DNA from: Curtobacterium sp. GC_Cur_3
Lineage (GTDB): Bacteria; Actinomycetota; Actinomycetes; Actinomycetales; Microbacteriaceae
Direction of reading: 5' to 3'
DNA length: 43,452 bases
Assembly (NCBI RefSeq): GCF_026544205.1
Contig: NZ_JALNUI010000029.1
Coordinates: forward strand, 1 to 43,452
Below are positions 1 to 8,376 of this stretch, in pieces; position 1 is the first letter of the stretch, and each line of letters opens with the position of its first letter. The notes beneath the pieces were generated by a model. The model did no database searches and was not told the DNA's origin. It was given only the letters and a program-made list of their open reading frames with translations. A program made the translations under genes and the position numbers.

Positions 1-1853
1 CCGCCGAGCACGATGCCGGTGACGAGGCCGCCGAGCTGGGCGCCGTTGCCGCCGCCGCCCGAGCCGGGCCAGCCGCCCATGTCGTTGCCGGCTTCGTCCA
101 TCGCGGCGGCCGCGTACTGCTCCGCCGCTCGGGCGGCCTGCAGTGCCTGCTGGGGGTCGTGGGTGGCGAGCTGCACGGCGTCGTCGAGGGCACGTTCGGC
201 CTCGGACAGGCGGGTGCGGGCCGTGGGGCCGACACCACCGCGGCGCAGCGAGATGAACTCCCGTGCCTGGCTGATCCGGGTGCGGGCGTCGCGGAGGGCT
301 GCGTCGAGCGCCTGCTGCGCGCGCTGCTGCTGCTCCTGGGCGGTGCGCGCGGAGGCCAGGGCCGCGTCGATCTCGGTGTTGGCGCGGGTGAGCGAGTCGA
401 CCGCGGCGATCGGGTCCTTCGGGTCGAGCCGTTCGCGGAGGACGGTCTCGGCGGTGACGACCGCGGACGCGAGCTCGGGGGTGGTCGTGCGCATGGCCCG
501 TGCCGCGGCGACGTCGCCCTGGATGTCGAGGCGCATGGCGTCGACGCGGGCGGTGGCTTCGCGGAACGTGGCCTCGGCACCCGTGGCACTGGCCGTCAGC
601 TGCTGGACCTGGGCCAGGGCGTGCTGGGCGTCACGGACGGCGACGACGGCCTGGCCCTTGTCGCCGCTCGCGATGGCGGCGTCGGCGGCCTGGGAGCGCT
701 CCGTGGCGAACGTGAGGACCTGGTGCGCCTGGTCCACCGCGTCAGCGACGGACCCCAGGGTGCGCCCGCCGTACGCCGCCCGGACGCGGTCGAGGGCGGT
801 GGCGGCAGCGGCGAGCTCGGCAGGCGCGGCCCGGACGGCGTCGCCGAGTGCCGCAGCGGCGCCCTCGACGCCGTCCTCGAGCGAGCGGAGCTGGTCGAAC
901 GACTCCGTCTGCTGCTCGATGGACGCGTGCGCCTGCTCGCAGATCTGGATGATCTGGTTCGACCACTCGGCGCGCTGCTGCGGGGAGTCTGGGATCTCGT
1001 CGTCGAGCTGCTGCTGGAACGTGAACGCCCGTCGGACGTCCTTCTTGGCTGCGGCGACCGCCTTGGCGAACGGCTCGGCCGCCTCGGCACCGAACTGAGC
1101 CGTGGCGAAGCCGACCTCCTGCTCAGCGGTGCGGAGCTCGTCGTCGATGGTGACGAGTGCCCCGCCGGCGGTGCGTTCGAGGTCGGCCAGGGATGCCTCT
1201 TGTGCCCGGGTGGCCTCGGCTCGTCGGCGGAGGTTCCGGCGACGGATGACCAGCACCACGACGACGACCGCGACGACGATGACGAGCAGCGCGATCCAGA
1301 GCCCGGTCAGGTTCGCCGGCTTCTGGCTGTCGCCGAGCCCGGTGGCGAACGCGGTCGCGGCTCCGGCCCAGTCGTTGTCCCGGAGCTTCGGGATCAGGTC
1401 GTCGTTCACCGCGGACTGCACGTCCGACGCGGTGATCGAGGTCTCGTTCGTCTGCTGCACGTCGTACGTGCGCGCCTGGGTCGCGATGGAGAGCAGGATG
1501 CCGTTGGAGTCGATCTGGTTCTGCGACATGGTCGCGTCGCCCCAGGCGGTGTGGTCGGTCGGGTCGGTGAACTCCGGCACGAACACGACGTAGAGCTGCG
1601 TGTCGGTCTGGTCGGCCAGGTTCCTGACCGCCTTCTCCACCGAGGCCTGCTGGGCACCGGTGAGGGCGTCGGCCTGGTCGAGGACGTAGGCACCGCCGAG
1701 GTCGACCGGCGCGGTCGCCCGCGCTGCCGTCGCCGGTGCCACGACCAGGAACGCCGCGATGAGGGCCGCGGCGACGCGCGCCGCCCACCGCCCGGACGTC
1801 CCCCTGTCCGTGCTCGACCGCCTGGTGTCCGATCCACGCTGGACCGCTCGCAT
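1..1853 (-). CDS. TPM-domain membrane protein, C-terminal end cut by window edge
   Basis: The reading frame is open from an ATG at 1853 to the left edge, giving 617 visible codons. An Arg-rich N-terminus leads into a hydrophobic signal (about residues 29-43, ending in PATAARA). A TPM domain follows (about 47-165; LGGAYVLDQADALT, QLYVVFVPEFTD), then a transmembrane helix (about 183-205) and RRRNLRRRAE on its inner side. The rest is a long Ala/Gln/Arg-rich helical region, likely coiled coil, ending in a Gly-rich stretch near the edge. TPM domains occur in membrane proteins of the YgcG/Psb32 type, some with phosphatase activity. The substrate here is unknown. The predicted topology puts TPM outside and the coiled-coil tail inside. 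GGACGG with AGAACGG precedes the ATG, so the ribosome site is weak. A -10-like TACACT lies at 1934-1939 on this strand. The family is fairly sure and the function is not. Confidence 0.85.
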   Translation of the reverse strand, partial: MRAVQRGSDTRRSSTDRGTSGRWAARVAAALIAAFLVVAPATAARATAPVDLGGAYVLDQADALTGAQQASVEKAVRNLADQTDTQLYVVFVPEFTDPTDHTAWGDATMSQNQIDSNGILLSIATQARTYDVQQTNETSITASDVQSAVNDDLIPKLRDNDWAGAATAFATGLGDSQKPANLTGLWIALLVIVVAVVVVVLVIRRRNLRRRAEATRAQEASLADLERTAGGALVTIDDELRTAEQEVGFATAQFGAEAAEPFAKAVAAAKKDVRRAFTFQQQLDDEIPDSPQQRAEWSNQIIQICEQAHASIEQQTESFDQLRSLEDGVEGAAAALGDAVRAAPAELAAAATALDRVRAAYGGRTLGSVADAVDQAHQVLTFATERSQAADAAIASGDKGQAVVAVRDAQHALAQVQQLTASATGAEATFREATARVDAMRLDIQGDVAAARAMRTTTPELASAVVTAETVLRERLDPKDPIAAVDSLTRANTEIDAALASARTAQEQQQRAQQALDAALRDARTRISQAREFISLRRGGVGPTARTRLSEAERALDDAVQLATHDPQQALQAARAAEQYAAAAMDEAGNDMGGWPGSGGGGNGAQLGGLVTGIVLG

Positions 1854-1994
1854 CCGTTCTCCGTCCGTCCGGCAGCGCCCGCGCCCGCGGCCCGGGAGGC
1901 CCGGTGTGCCGCGGAGGGAGCGCCGTCGCCCGAAGTGTATCCAGGCAGCGCACGGGTTCCCCCAGAACCACCACGCCTGTGGACAGACTGCGCC

Positions 1995-2015
1995 GGGGGA
2001 CGGGTTCTGTCCCCC
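1995..2015. repeat. Inverted repeat in promoter of small gene
   Basis: A perfect 7-bp inverted repeat (GGGGGAC, 7-nt spacer, GTCCCCC) lies just upstream of the -10-like hexamer at 2025-2030, where a -35 element would sit. It could be an operator or a small hairpin. No recognised regulator site matches it. Confidence 0.4.
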
Positions 2016-2024
2016 GACGAGGGG

Positions 2025-2030
2025 TACCAT
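2025..2030 (+). promoter_or_regulatory. -10-like hexamer TACCAT
   Basis: TACCAT lies 39 nt before the ATG at 2070. It would give a leader of about 30 nt that contains the AAAGGGG Shine-Dalgarno at 2057-2063. No good -35 is visible. Confidence 0.4.
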
Positions 2031-2069
2031 CAGCCGAAGTGACCGTTTCGACGACGAAAGGGGTCAGCA

Positions 2070-2273
2070 ATGGAACGAACGATGAACACCGAGGTCGTCC
2101 CGCTGGAGGACGGCTTCCACCGGGTGTCGACACCGGCGAGCGGCGTGATCGGCTTCGTGCGGGAGCACAACGGCCGGTACGAGGTCCTGCGCGGACGTGT
2201 CCGTCAGGCCACGCGGTCCGAGGGCCAGTACTCCACGATGAACGTGGCACTGATCGCCCTCACGCACGCCTGA
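2070..2273 (+). CDS. Small hypothetical protein, 67 residues
   Basis: The ATG at 2070 follows AAAGGGG with good spacing, so this start is preferred over ATG 2082. The 67-residue product (begins MERTMNTEVVPLEDGFHR) is soluble, mildly acidic and probably beta-rich, with no cysteines, signal or membrane segment. I do not recognise a family. It looks real because it has a promoter-like hexamer, a strong ribosome site and two tandem hairpins directly after its stop. Those signals make it a free-standing single-gene unit. Its short length and robust signals would fit an abundant small protein, but function cannot be read from the sequence. Confidence 0.72.
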   Translation: MERTMNTEVVPLEDGFHRVSTPASGVIGFVREHNGRYEVLRGRVRQATRSEGQYSTMNVALIALTHA

Positions 2274-2280
2274 CCGACAC

Positions 2281-2345
2281 CACGGTGCACCCGAGGCACC
2301 GTGCCGCACACGAGGCGCCGCCAGCGATGGCGGCGCCTCGTGTGC
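2281..2345 (+). terminator. Two tandem hairpins after the small gene
   Basis: The first hairpin has an 8-bp perfect stem (CACGGTGC at 2281-2288, GCACCGTG at 2296-2303). The second has a 17-bp perfect stem (2306-2322 with 2329-2345) and a 6-nt loop. No U-tract follows, as is common in high-GC actinobacteria. The second stem ends only 5 nt before a GTG at 2350, which argues that the next gene starts downstream of it. Confidence 0.75.
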
Positions 2346-2376
2346 GTCCGTGGCGCACCCCGACCACCTGCACACG

Positions 2377-2382
2377 TACGCT
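2377..2382 (+). promoter_or_regulatory. Leaderless-type -10 box, TACGCT
   Basis: TACGCT is separated by 6 nt from ATG 2389. Transcription would therefore start at or beside the start codon. This supports ATG 2389 over the upstream GTG at 2350. Confidence 0.5.
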
Positions 2383-2388
2383 GCCGGG

Positions 2389-3033
2389 ATGGGTGAGCCG
2401 AGCCTCCAGGCCGTGACGGTGCGTCTCGCGCACCCGGGCGGGTCCCGTGCAGCCGACCGGGAGGCCCTCCTCGCGTCCGCCGCGCAGGTCACCGGAGTGG
2501 ACCCCGCGTCCACCGCCGTCGGCCGCCGGTGCCCGCACTGCGGCAGCGACACGCACGGCCGGCCCTGGGCGACCGTGCAGGGGGCCGCCGTCGGGGTCAG
2601 CCTGTCCCGGACGCCCGGGGTGCTCGCCCTCGCGGTGGGACCTGTCGGAATCGGGGTCGACGTCGAGCGCGTCAGCCGGGTGGCCGCCGCGCCGCTCGAC
2701 GCGTCCTCGCCGGGGGAGCGCGCGCGGTACGGCTCCGACCCCGTCCGACTGGCGGCGTGCTGGGCGGCGACGGAGGCGGTGCTGAAGCGGGACGGCCGCG
2801 GGCTCCGAGTCGACCCGGCGTCCGTCGACGTCGACCTCGACGCTGGCACCGCCGTGCTCGACGGTGCCGTGCACCGGGTGCGGGTGCGGTACCTCGACGA
2901 CGACGTCGTGCTGGCCGTGGCGACCGACACCGAGCGGATCGTCATCGACGACCGGCGCGAGCACGACCCCCGCGAGCACGACCGGCGCGAGCACGACCGG
3001 CGCGAGCACGACCACCGCCGGCGCGACCGCTAG
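2389..3033 (+). CDS. Sfp-type 4'-phosphopantetheinyl transferase
   Basis: The enzyme moves 4'-phosphopantetheine from CoA to the conserved serine of carrier domains. The 214-residue product has the family signatures: RCPHCG with HGRP (residues 47-59), GVDVE (89-93, Mg-binding Asp91 and Glu93) and W-AATEAVLKRDGRGL (Trp125, Glu129, Lys133). The start at ATG 2389 follows a -10-like box by 6 nt. The GTG at 2350 would sit 5 nt after a terminator stem and lacks a ribosome site. The C-terminus is unusual: four near-perfect RREHD units and then a basic tail, encoded by a 15-bp tandem repeat. The gene converges on the peptidase and synthetase operon, and their stop codons overlap. The carrier domain of that synthetase is the obvious candidate substrate, although this enzyme could also serve other carrier proteins. 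Confidence 0.9.
   Translation: MGEPSLQAVTVRLAHPGGSRAADREALLASAAQVTGVDPASTAVGRRCPHCGSDTHGRPWATVQGAAVGVSLSRTPGVLALAVGPVGIGVDVERVSRVAAAPLDASSPGERARYGSDPVRLAACWAATEAVLKRDGRGLRVDPASVDVDLDAGTAVLDGAVHRVRVRYLDDDVVLAVATDTERIVIDDRREHDPREHDRREHDRREHDHRRRDR
2953..3012 (+). repeat. Four copies of a 15-bp tandem repeat inside the PPTase gene
   Basis: The unit CGGCGCGAGCACGAC occurs four times in frame. The second copy begins CCC instead of CGG. It encodes RREHD, PREHD, RREHD, RREHD. Because the unit is 15 bp, copy-number change keeps the frame. Confidence 0.9.
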
Positions 3034-4373
3034 CGCTGGCGCGTCGGCAGCTCCGGGATGCCCGGCTCGTCGATCCACGGCGCGAGCACGGCCGCGATCT
3101 CGCTCGCGCTGCGGTCAGCCGCGTCGGCGAACGCGTCGTGGACGTCCTCGGGCGTGACCGTGCCGTGGCGGTGCCGGTCGGTGACCGTGCGGAGCCCCGC
3201 GAAGAAGGCGTCGTCGCCGACGGTCCGTCGGAGCGTGTGCAGGGCGAGGGCACCGCGCTTGTAGACCCGGTCGTCGAACAGGTCCGCCGGGCCCGGGTCG
3301 GCGACGACGAGGTCCTCGGGCTGGTCGAGCAGGCCCGCACGCGCCCGCGCCGCCAGGTCGTCCGCCGTGTCGCCGCCGCGGTGCTCCGACCAGAGCCACT
3401 CGGCGTGGCAGGCGAAGCCCTCGTGCAGCCAGATGTCCCGCCAGCGCCCGAGGGTCACCGAGTTGCCGAACCACTGGTGCGCGAGCTCGTGGGCGATGAG
3501 CCGGTCGGTGCCGTGCTCGCCGTCGACGTGGTTGCGGCCGAAGACGGCGAGCCCGTGGGCCTCGAGGGGGATCTCGAGCTCGTCGTCGGTGACGACGACG
3601 CCGTACGCGGGGAACGGGTACGGGCCGAACCGGTCGGCGAAGAGCGCGAGCATCTCGGGCACCTGGCCGAAGTCCGTCTTCGCGGCCGCGGTGAGGTCCG
3701 CGGGGTGGTGCACGGTGACGGGGACACCGGCACCGGCGTCGCGGAGGGTGTGGGTGCGGTAGCGGCCGATCTGCACGGTCGCCAGGTACGTCGCCATCGG
3801 GTCGGTCGTGGCGTACGTCCACCGGGTGCCGCGGCCGGCGCGCTCCCTGCCGAGCAGCTCCCCGTTCGCCACGACGTCGTAGCCGGACTCGCAGGTGATC
3901 TCGAAGCGGTAGGTGGCCTTGTCGTCCGGGCGGTCGTTGCACGGGAACCAGGACGGGGCGCCGGTGGGCTGCGCGGCGACGATGACGCCGTCGGTGAGCT
4001 CCTCCCAGCCGATCTGCCCCCAGGGGCTGCGGAGCGGACGCGGGGCGCCCTTGTACCGGACGTGCAGCGTGAACTCGGCACCGGCGGCGATCGGGGTCGC
4101 CGGGGTGACCGTCAGCTTGTGCGCGCCCGTCGACGCCTTGCGGGCCCGCTGCCCGTCGACGTCGACCCGGTCCACGCCGAGCCCGTGCAGGTCGAGCACG
4201 ACCTTGTCGAGGGCGGTGACGGCGGTGGCGGTGATCGTGGCCTCGGCCTCGAGCCGGTTCGTCGCCACCCGGTAGTCGAGCCGGAGCTCGTAGTGCGACG
4301 CCCGCCACCGTCGGTCGCCGTCGTGCGGGGTGTACGGGTCGGCGTCGGCGTGTTCGGTCGGTGCGGGGTTCAT
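3030..4373 (-). CDS. M1-family zinc metallopeptidase
   Basis: This 447-residue protein has the M1 gluzincin signature: HELAHQWFGN with His295, Glu296 and His299, and the third zinc ligand Glu318 in WLHEGFA. The N-terminal half (about 20-200) is the beta-rich M1 domain. The usual G-x-M-E-N motif that binds the free amino terminus is not seen; IPLEAHG occupies that place (about 268-274), as in some short actinobacterial M1 proteins. The large C-terminal ARM domain of aminopeptidase N is absent. There is no signal peptide, so it is probably cytoplasmic. The start ATG lies only 17 nt after the stop of the Pls-type synthetase, so the two are probably cotranscribed. The stop overlaps that of the convergent PPTase gene. 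A role in trimming the synthetase product is an inference. Confidence 0.9.
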   Translation of the reverse strand: MNPAPTEHADADPYTPHDGDRRWRASHYELRLDYRVATNRLEAEATITATAVTALDKVVLDLHGLGVDRVDVDGQRARKASTGAHKLTVTPATPIAAGAEFTLHVRYKGAPRPLRSPWGQIGWEELTDGVIVAAQPTGAPSWFPCNDRPDDKATYRFEITCESGYDVVANGELLGRERAGRGTRWTYATTDPMATYLATVQIGRYRTHTLRDAGAGVPVTVHHPADLTAAAKTDFGQVPEMLALFADRFGPYPFPAYGVVVTDDELEIPLEAHGLAVFGRNHVDGEHGTDRLIAHELAHQWFGNSVTLGRWRDIWLHEGFACHAEWLWSEHRGGDTADDLAARARAGLLDQPEDLVVADPGPADLFDDRVYKRGALALHTLRRTVGDDAFFAGLRTVTDRHRHGTVTPEDVHDAFADAADRSASEIAAVLAPWIDEPGIPELPTRQR

Positions 4374-4390
4374 CGGCTTCACGGTGCCGG

Positions 4391-7300
4391 TCAGTCTGTC
4401 ACGGGCTGCGGCACCGACCTGGCGGCGACCGGGTCCGCTGTCCGGGAGACGCCGTCCTCTGGCACGACCCACGGGGAGATCGGGTTGCCCGCCCACCGGG
4501 TGCCGCCGGGGACCTGCTCGCCGCGCATCACCAGGGACGCCGGGGCCACGGTCGCGCCCGCGCCGATGCCGGCCGCCGGCAGGATCACGCTGTGCGGGCC
4601 GAGGGTGCCACCCCGCTCGAGCCGGACCTGGTCGAGCTGCATCACACGGTCGTGGAACAGGTGCGTCTGCACGACGGTCCCGCGGGCGATCGTCGCGCCG
4701 TCGCCGATGCTGACCAGGTCGGCCTCGGGCAGCCAGTACGTCTCGCACCACACCCCGCGGCCGATCCGCGCCCCGAGGCTCCGCAACCACACGGCCAGCG
4801 CCGGGGTGGCGACGGCCTGCTCGGCGAACCACGGCCGTGCGACGGTCTCGACGAAGGTGTCCTGCACCTCGTTGCGCCAGACGAACGACGACCACAGCGG
4901 GTGCTCCCTGGCGGTGATGCGCCCGACGAACGCCCACTTCGCCACCGTCGACACGACCGCGGCGACCGCCCCGGCGACGACGAGCACCACCGCGGCGAGG
5001 AGCACCGTCCAGCCGAGCCCGACCGACGCCCACAGCGCCAACAGGGTCCCGCCGACGCCGAGGGCGATCGCGCCGGACACCATCGGGGCGACCAGGCGCA
5101 GCAGCTCCCAGCAGCCGCGGGCCACCCGCAGGCGGCGCGGGGGCCGGAACGTGCGCTCCTCGTCGAAGGTCGTCGCCGCCCGCCGCAGCCGCACCGGGGG
5201 TGACCCGAGCCACGACGAGCCGCGCTTGGCCTTCCTCGGGACGGCGGAGAGCACGGCGACCAGGGCCTCGCGCGGCACCGACCGCCCGGCACCCGTCATG
5301 CCGCTGTTGCCGAGGAACGCCCGACGCCCGATCTTCGACCGACCGATCGTCATCCGCCCGCCACCGAGCTCGTACGTGGCGACCATCGTGTCGTCCGCCA
5401 GGAAGGCGCCCGACGCGATCTGCGTCAGCGACGGCAGCAGCAGCACGGTGGAGATCTCCGTGTTCCGCCCGACCCGCGCCCCGAGCAGCCGGAGCCACAG
5501 CGGCGTCACCAGGCTCGCGTACAGCGGGAACAGCAGCGTCCTGGCCGCGTCGAGCACCCGCTCGGTGCACCACGCCTGCCAGCCGATCCGGGAGCGCACC
5601 GGGTGCCGACCCTCGTCCAGGCCGATGCCGAGCAGCCGGACCACGGCGACCACGAGCCCCGCGTACACGAGCCCGGCGACCAGGGTGGACAACGGCACGG
5701 ACGCGAGGGCCCGCACCAAGGCGCTGCCGAGCGTCGGCGCCGGGCCCACCAGCAGGACGCTCACGAGCAGTCCGGCCGCGACGCCCAGCACGGGCAGCCC
5801 GGCCACGGCGACCGACCCGGCCCCGTACGCGACGAGCCAGCGTCGACGCGACGGGGGACGAGCCTCCCGGCCGTGCCGCGCCGAACCGACGCGCTCCGCC
5901 GGTGACCCTGCCCAGCGCTCGCCGGGGACCACGACGCCGGTGACGGCGGAACCGGCCTCGACCTCGGCGCCGTCGCCGACCACGGCACCCGGCAGGAGCG
6001 TCGACCGGCTGTGGACCACGGCATCCGCACCGACCTGCACCCGACCCAGGCGGAAGACGTCGCCGTCGACCCAGTGCCCGGCCAGGTCGACCTCGGGCTC
6101 GATCGACGCCTGCTTGCCGATCGTCAGGAACCCGGTCACCGGGGGCAGCGTGTGCAGGTCCACGTCACGGCCGATCGTCGCACCGAGTGCCCTGGCGTAG
6201 TAGCTGATCCACGGGGCACCTGCCGTCGAGGGGCCGTCCACCGCCTCCGCGATCCGCTCCGCCAACCAGACCCGCACGTGCACCGAACCACCGCGGGGAT
6301 GGTCACCGGGACGGACCCCGACGAGCACCAGCCGCACGAGCACCACCGTCAGCGCCATCTTGCCCACCGGGGTGACGAACACCAGCAGGGCCACCACGAG
6401 CGCCGGCACCGGCAACACCGGCAGGAACGGCAGCGTCGTCGCGTGCAGCACCCCCGCGACGAGCGCCGTCCACGTCAGCACCCGAAGCCCGCGGAGCAGC
6501 TGCACGGGGAGACCGAGCAGCGTCATCGCCACCCCGGTCGCCCGCGGCGTCGGACGCACGTCCCGCTCCACTGCGGCCACCGGACCCGACGCATCGAGGG
6601 CGTCCGCGAGGGCACCAATCCTCGGGTGGTCGTACACGTCAGCGACCGTCGTCGTCGGGTAGCGCTCACGGATCGCCGACACCAGCTGCGCCGCCGTCAG
6701 CGACCCACCACCGTGCGCGAAGAAGTCGTCGTCCGCGCTCGCGACCGGCACCCCCAGGATCGCCGCCCACCGCTCCGCGATCCACGCCACCGTCGGCGGC
6801 AGCGCGGCCCCGCCGTCCTCGGCAGCCAGCGGCCACGGCAGCGCCGCCCGGTCGACCTTGCCCGACGTCCGCGTCGGCAGCTCGTCCACCACGGCGACGA
6901 GGGGCACGAGCGCCGCAGGCAGCTCCTCGCGCAGCCGGGCGTTCGCCGCCTGCACGTCGATCGACACACCGGCCACCGGGGCCACGTAGCCCACCAGCAC
7001 CTGGTTCCCCGCCGGCGTCCGCTGCACCACGGCCGCCCCACCGGCCACGCCGTCGAGCGCCTGCAGCGCCGCGTCGATCTCCCCGAGCTCGATCCGCCGA
7101 CCACCGAGCTTCACCTGGTCGTCCGCACGCCCCTGGAACACGAGCCCCTCGGGGTCGTACCGCACCAGGTCCCCGCTCCGGTACGCCCGCGCCCACCCGA
7201 GCTCCGGGAACGCGGCGTACTTCACGGCGTCCTTCTCCGGGTCCAGGTACCGCCCCAGCCCCACACCGCCGATGACCAGCTCCCCGACCTCACCCGGCGC

Positions 7301-8332
7301 GACCCGCTGCCCCGCGGCGTCCACGACCGCCAGGTCCCACCCGTCGAGCGGCAACCCGATCCGGACCGGGGCGCTCCCGTCGAGGAGCGCCCCGCACGCC
7401 ACCACCGTCGCCTCGGTCGGCCCGTAGGTGTTCCACACCTCCCGGTCCCGACTCGCGATCCGCGCGGCGAGCTCCGGCGGGCACGCCTCACCCCCGAAGA
7501 TCACCAACCGCACCTGCTCCAGCGCGTCGTCCGGCCACAGGGCCGCGAGCGTCGGGACCGTCGACACCACCGTGATCCCGCGGACGATCAACCACGGGCC
7601 CAGGTCCACCCCCGTCCGCACCAGCGACCGGGGCGCCGGCACGAGACACGCACCGTGCCCCCACGCCAGCCACATCTCCTCGCAGGACGCGTCGAACGCG
7701 ACGCTCAGCCCCGCCAGCACCCGGTCACCCGGACCGATCGGCGCACCCCGCAGGAACATCCGCGCCTCGGCGTCCACGAACGCCGCCGACGACCGGTGCG
7801 TCACCGCGACGCCCTTCGGCACGCCGGTGGAGCCGGACGTGAAGATCACCCACGCGTCGTCGTCGAGCGTCGGGAGGTCGGCGCTCGCCGCGGGGTGGAC
7901 GACGGCCGACGCCGGCGCGTCCGCGTCGCCGGAGGTCCGCAGCACGCCGCCGGCACCGATCACGCCGACGACCCCGGCTTCGCCGAACACCAGGGTCGCC
8001 CGCTCCTCGGGGTCGTCGGCGTCCACGGGGACGTAGGCCGCGCCAGCCGCGAGCACCGCGAGGACGGACAGGTACAGGTCGCGGCCGCCGGACGGGACGC
8101 GGATGCCGACGCGGTCACCTCGACGCACGCCGCGTCGGGCGAGGTCGTCGGCCCGCCGGTGCACCTCGGTGAGCAGCGAGCGGTAGTCGAGGGCACCGTC
8201 CGGGTCCTCGAGCGCGAGCGCGTCCGGGTGCTCCGCGGTGGTGGCGGTGAGGACGTCGAGGAGCGTCCTGGCCGGGGGAGCGGCGTCCCCGCGGGCCAGT
8301 TCCGACTGCGGGTTCCCGGTGGCGGTGGTCAT
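4391..8332 (-). CDS. Pls/PosA-type membrane nonribosomal peptide synthetase
   Basis: The 1313 residues run: adenylation domain (about 20-500; A3 FTSGSTGVPKG 164-174, YGPTEA 303-308, A10 lysine Lys492), thiolation domain (about 512-580; FFAHGGGSL with phosphopantetheine Ser544), then three modules that each pair membrane helices with a hexapeptide beta-helix domain (helices about 602-672, 833-902 and 1078-1130). There is no canonical condensation or thioesterase domain. This is the layout and size of epsilon-poly-lysine synthetase and relatives, which condense one amino acid repeatedly on the membrane. Pocket residues read by hand give D-A-E-S-I-G-T-V-V-K, in keeping with a basic side chain. 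ATG 8332 follows GGAAGAGGAC. It lies 44 nt after the oxidoreductase gene and 17 nt before the M1 peptidase. Family assignment is firm; the monomer is inferred. Confidence 0.9.
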   Translation of the reverse strand: MTTATGNPQSELARGDAAPPARTLLDVLTATTAEHPDALALEDPDGALDYRSLLTEVHRRADDLARRGVRRGDRVGIRVPSGGRDLYLSVLAVLAAGAAYVPVDADDPEERATLVFGEAGVVGVIGAGGVLRTSGDADAPASAVVHPAASADLPTLDDDAWVIFTSGSTGVPKGVAVTHRSSAAFVDAEARMFLRGAPIGPGDRVLAGLSVAFDASCEEMWLAWGHGACLVPAPRSLVRTGVDLGPWLIVRGITVVSTVPTLAALWPDDALEQVRLVIFGGEACPPELAARIASRDREVWNTYGPTEATVVACGALLDGSAPVRIGLPLDGWDLAVVDAAGQRVAPGEVGELVIGGVGLGRYLDPEKDAVKYAAFPELGWARAYRSGDLVRYDPEGLVFQGRADDQVKLGGRRIELGEIDAALQALDGVAGGAAVVQRTPAGNQVLVGYVAPVAGVSIDVQAANARLREELPAALVPLVAVVDELPTRTSGKVDRAALPWPLAAEDGGAALPPTVAWIAERWAAILGVPVASADDDFFAHGGGSLTAAQLVSAIRERYPTTTVADVYDHPRIGALADALDASGPVAAVERDVRPTPRATGVAMTLLGLPVQLLRGLRVLTWTALVAGVLHATTLPFLPVLPVPALVVALLVFVTPVGKMALTVVLVRLVLVGVRPGDHPRGGSVHVRVWLAERIAEAVDGPSTAGAPWISYYARALGATIGRDVDLHTLPPVTGFLTIGKQASIEPEVDLAGHWVDGDVFRLGRVQVGADAVVHSRSTLLPGAVVGDGAEVEAGSAVTGVVVPGERWAGSPAERVGSARHGREARPPSRRRWLVAYGAGSVAVAGLPVLGVAAGLLVSVLLVGPAPTLGSALVRALASVPLSTLVAGLVYAGLVVAVVRLLGIGLDEGRHPVRSRIGWQAWCTERVLDAARTLLFPLYASLVTPLWLRLLGARVGRNTEISTVLLLPSLTQIASGAFLADDTMVATYELGGGRMTIGRSKIGRRAFLGNSGMTGAGRSVPREALVAVLSAVPRKAKRGSSWLGSPPVRLRRAATTFDEERTFRPPRRLRVARGCWELLRLVAPMVSGAIALGVGGTLLALWASVGLGWTVLLAAVVLVVAGAVAAVVSTVAKWAFVGRITAREHPLWSSFVWRNEVQDTFVETVARPWFAEQAVATPALAVWLRSLGARIGRGVWCETYWLPEADLVSIGDGATIARGTVVQTHLFHDRVMQLDQVRLERGGTLGPHSVILPAAGIGAGATVAPASLVMRGEQVPGGTRWAGNPISPWVVPEDGVSRTADPVAARSVPQPVTD

Positions 8333-8376
8333 CGAGTCCTCTTCCCGGTCGCGTGCAGGACGACCGGCCCGTGATC

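Noticed and set aside
1934..1985. ECF-sigma-type promoter (GGAAC near 1958) for the TPM gene
   Set aside because: A GGAAC occurs on the minus strand, but no matching downstream element lies at the right distance. Only the TACACT hexamer is kept as a weak -10.
2529..6200. Long plus-strand open frame opposite the peptidase and synthetase
   Set aside because: The minus strand encodes an intact M1 zinc site and full NRPS motifs. This frame is Arg/Pro/Ala-rich filler.
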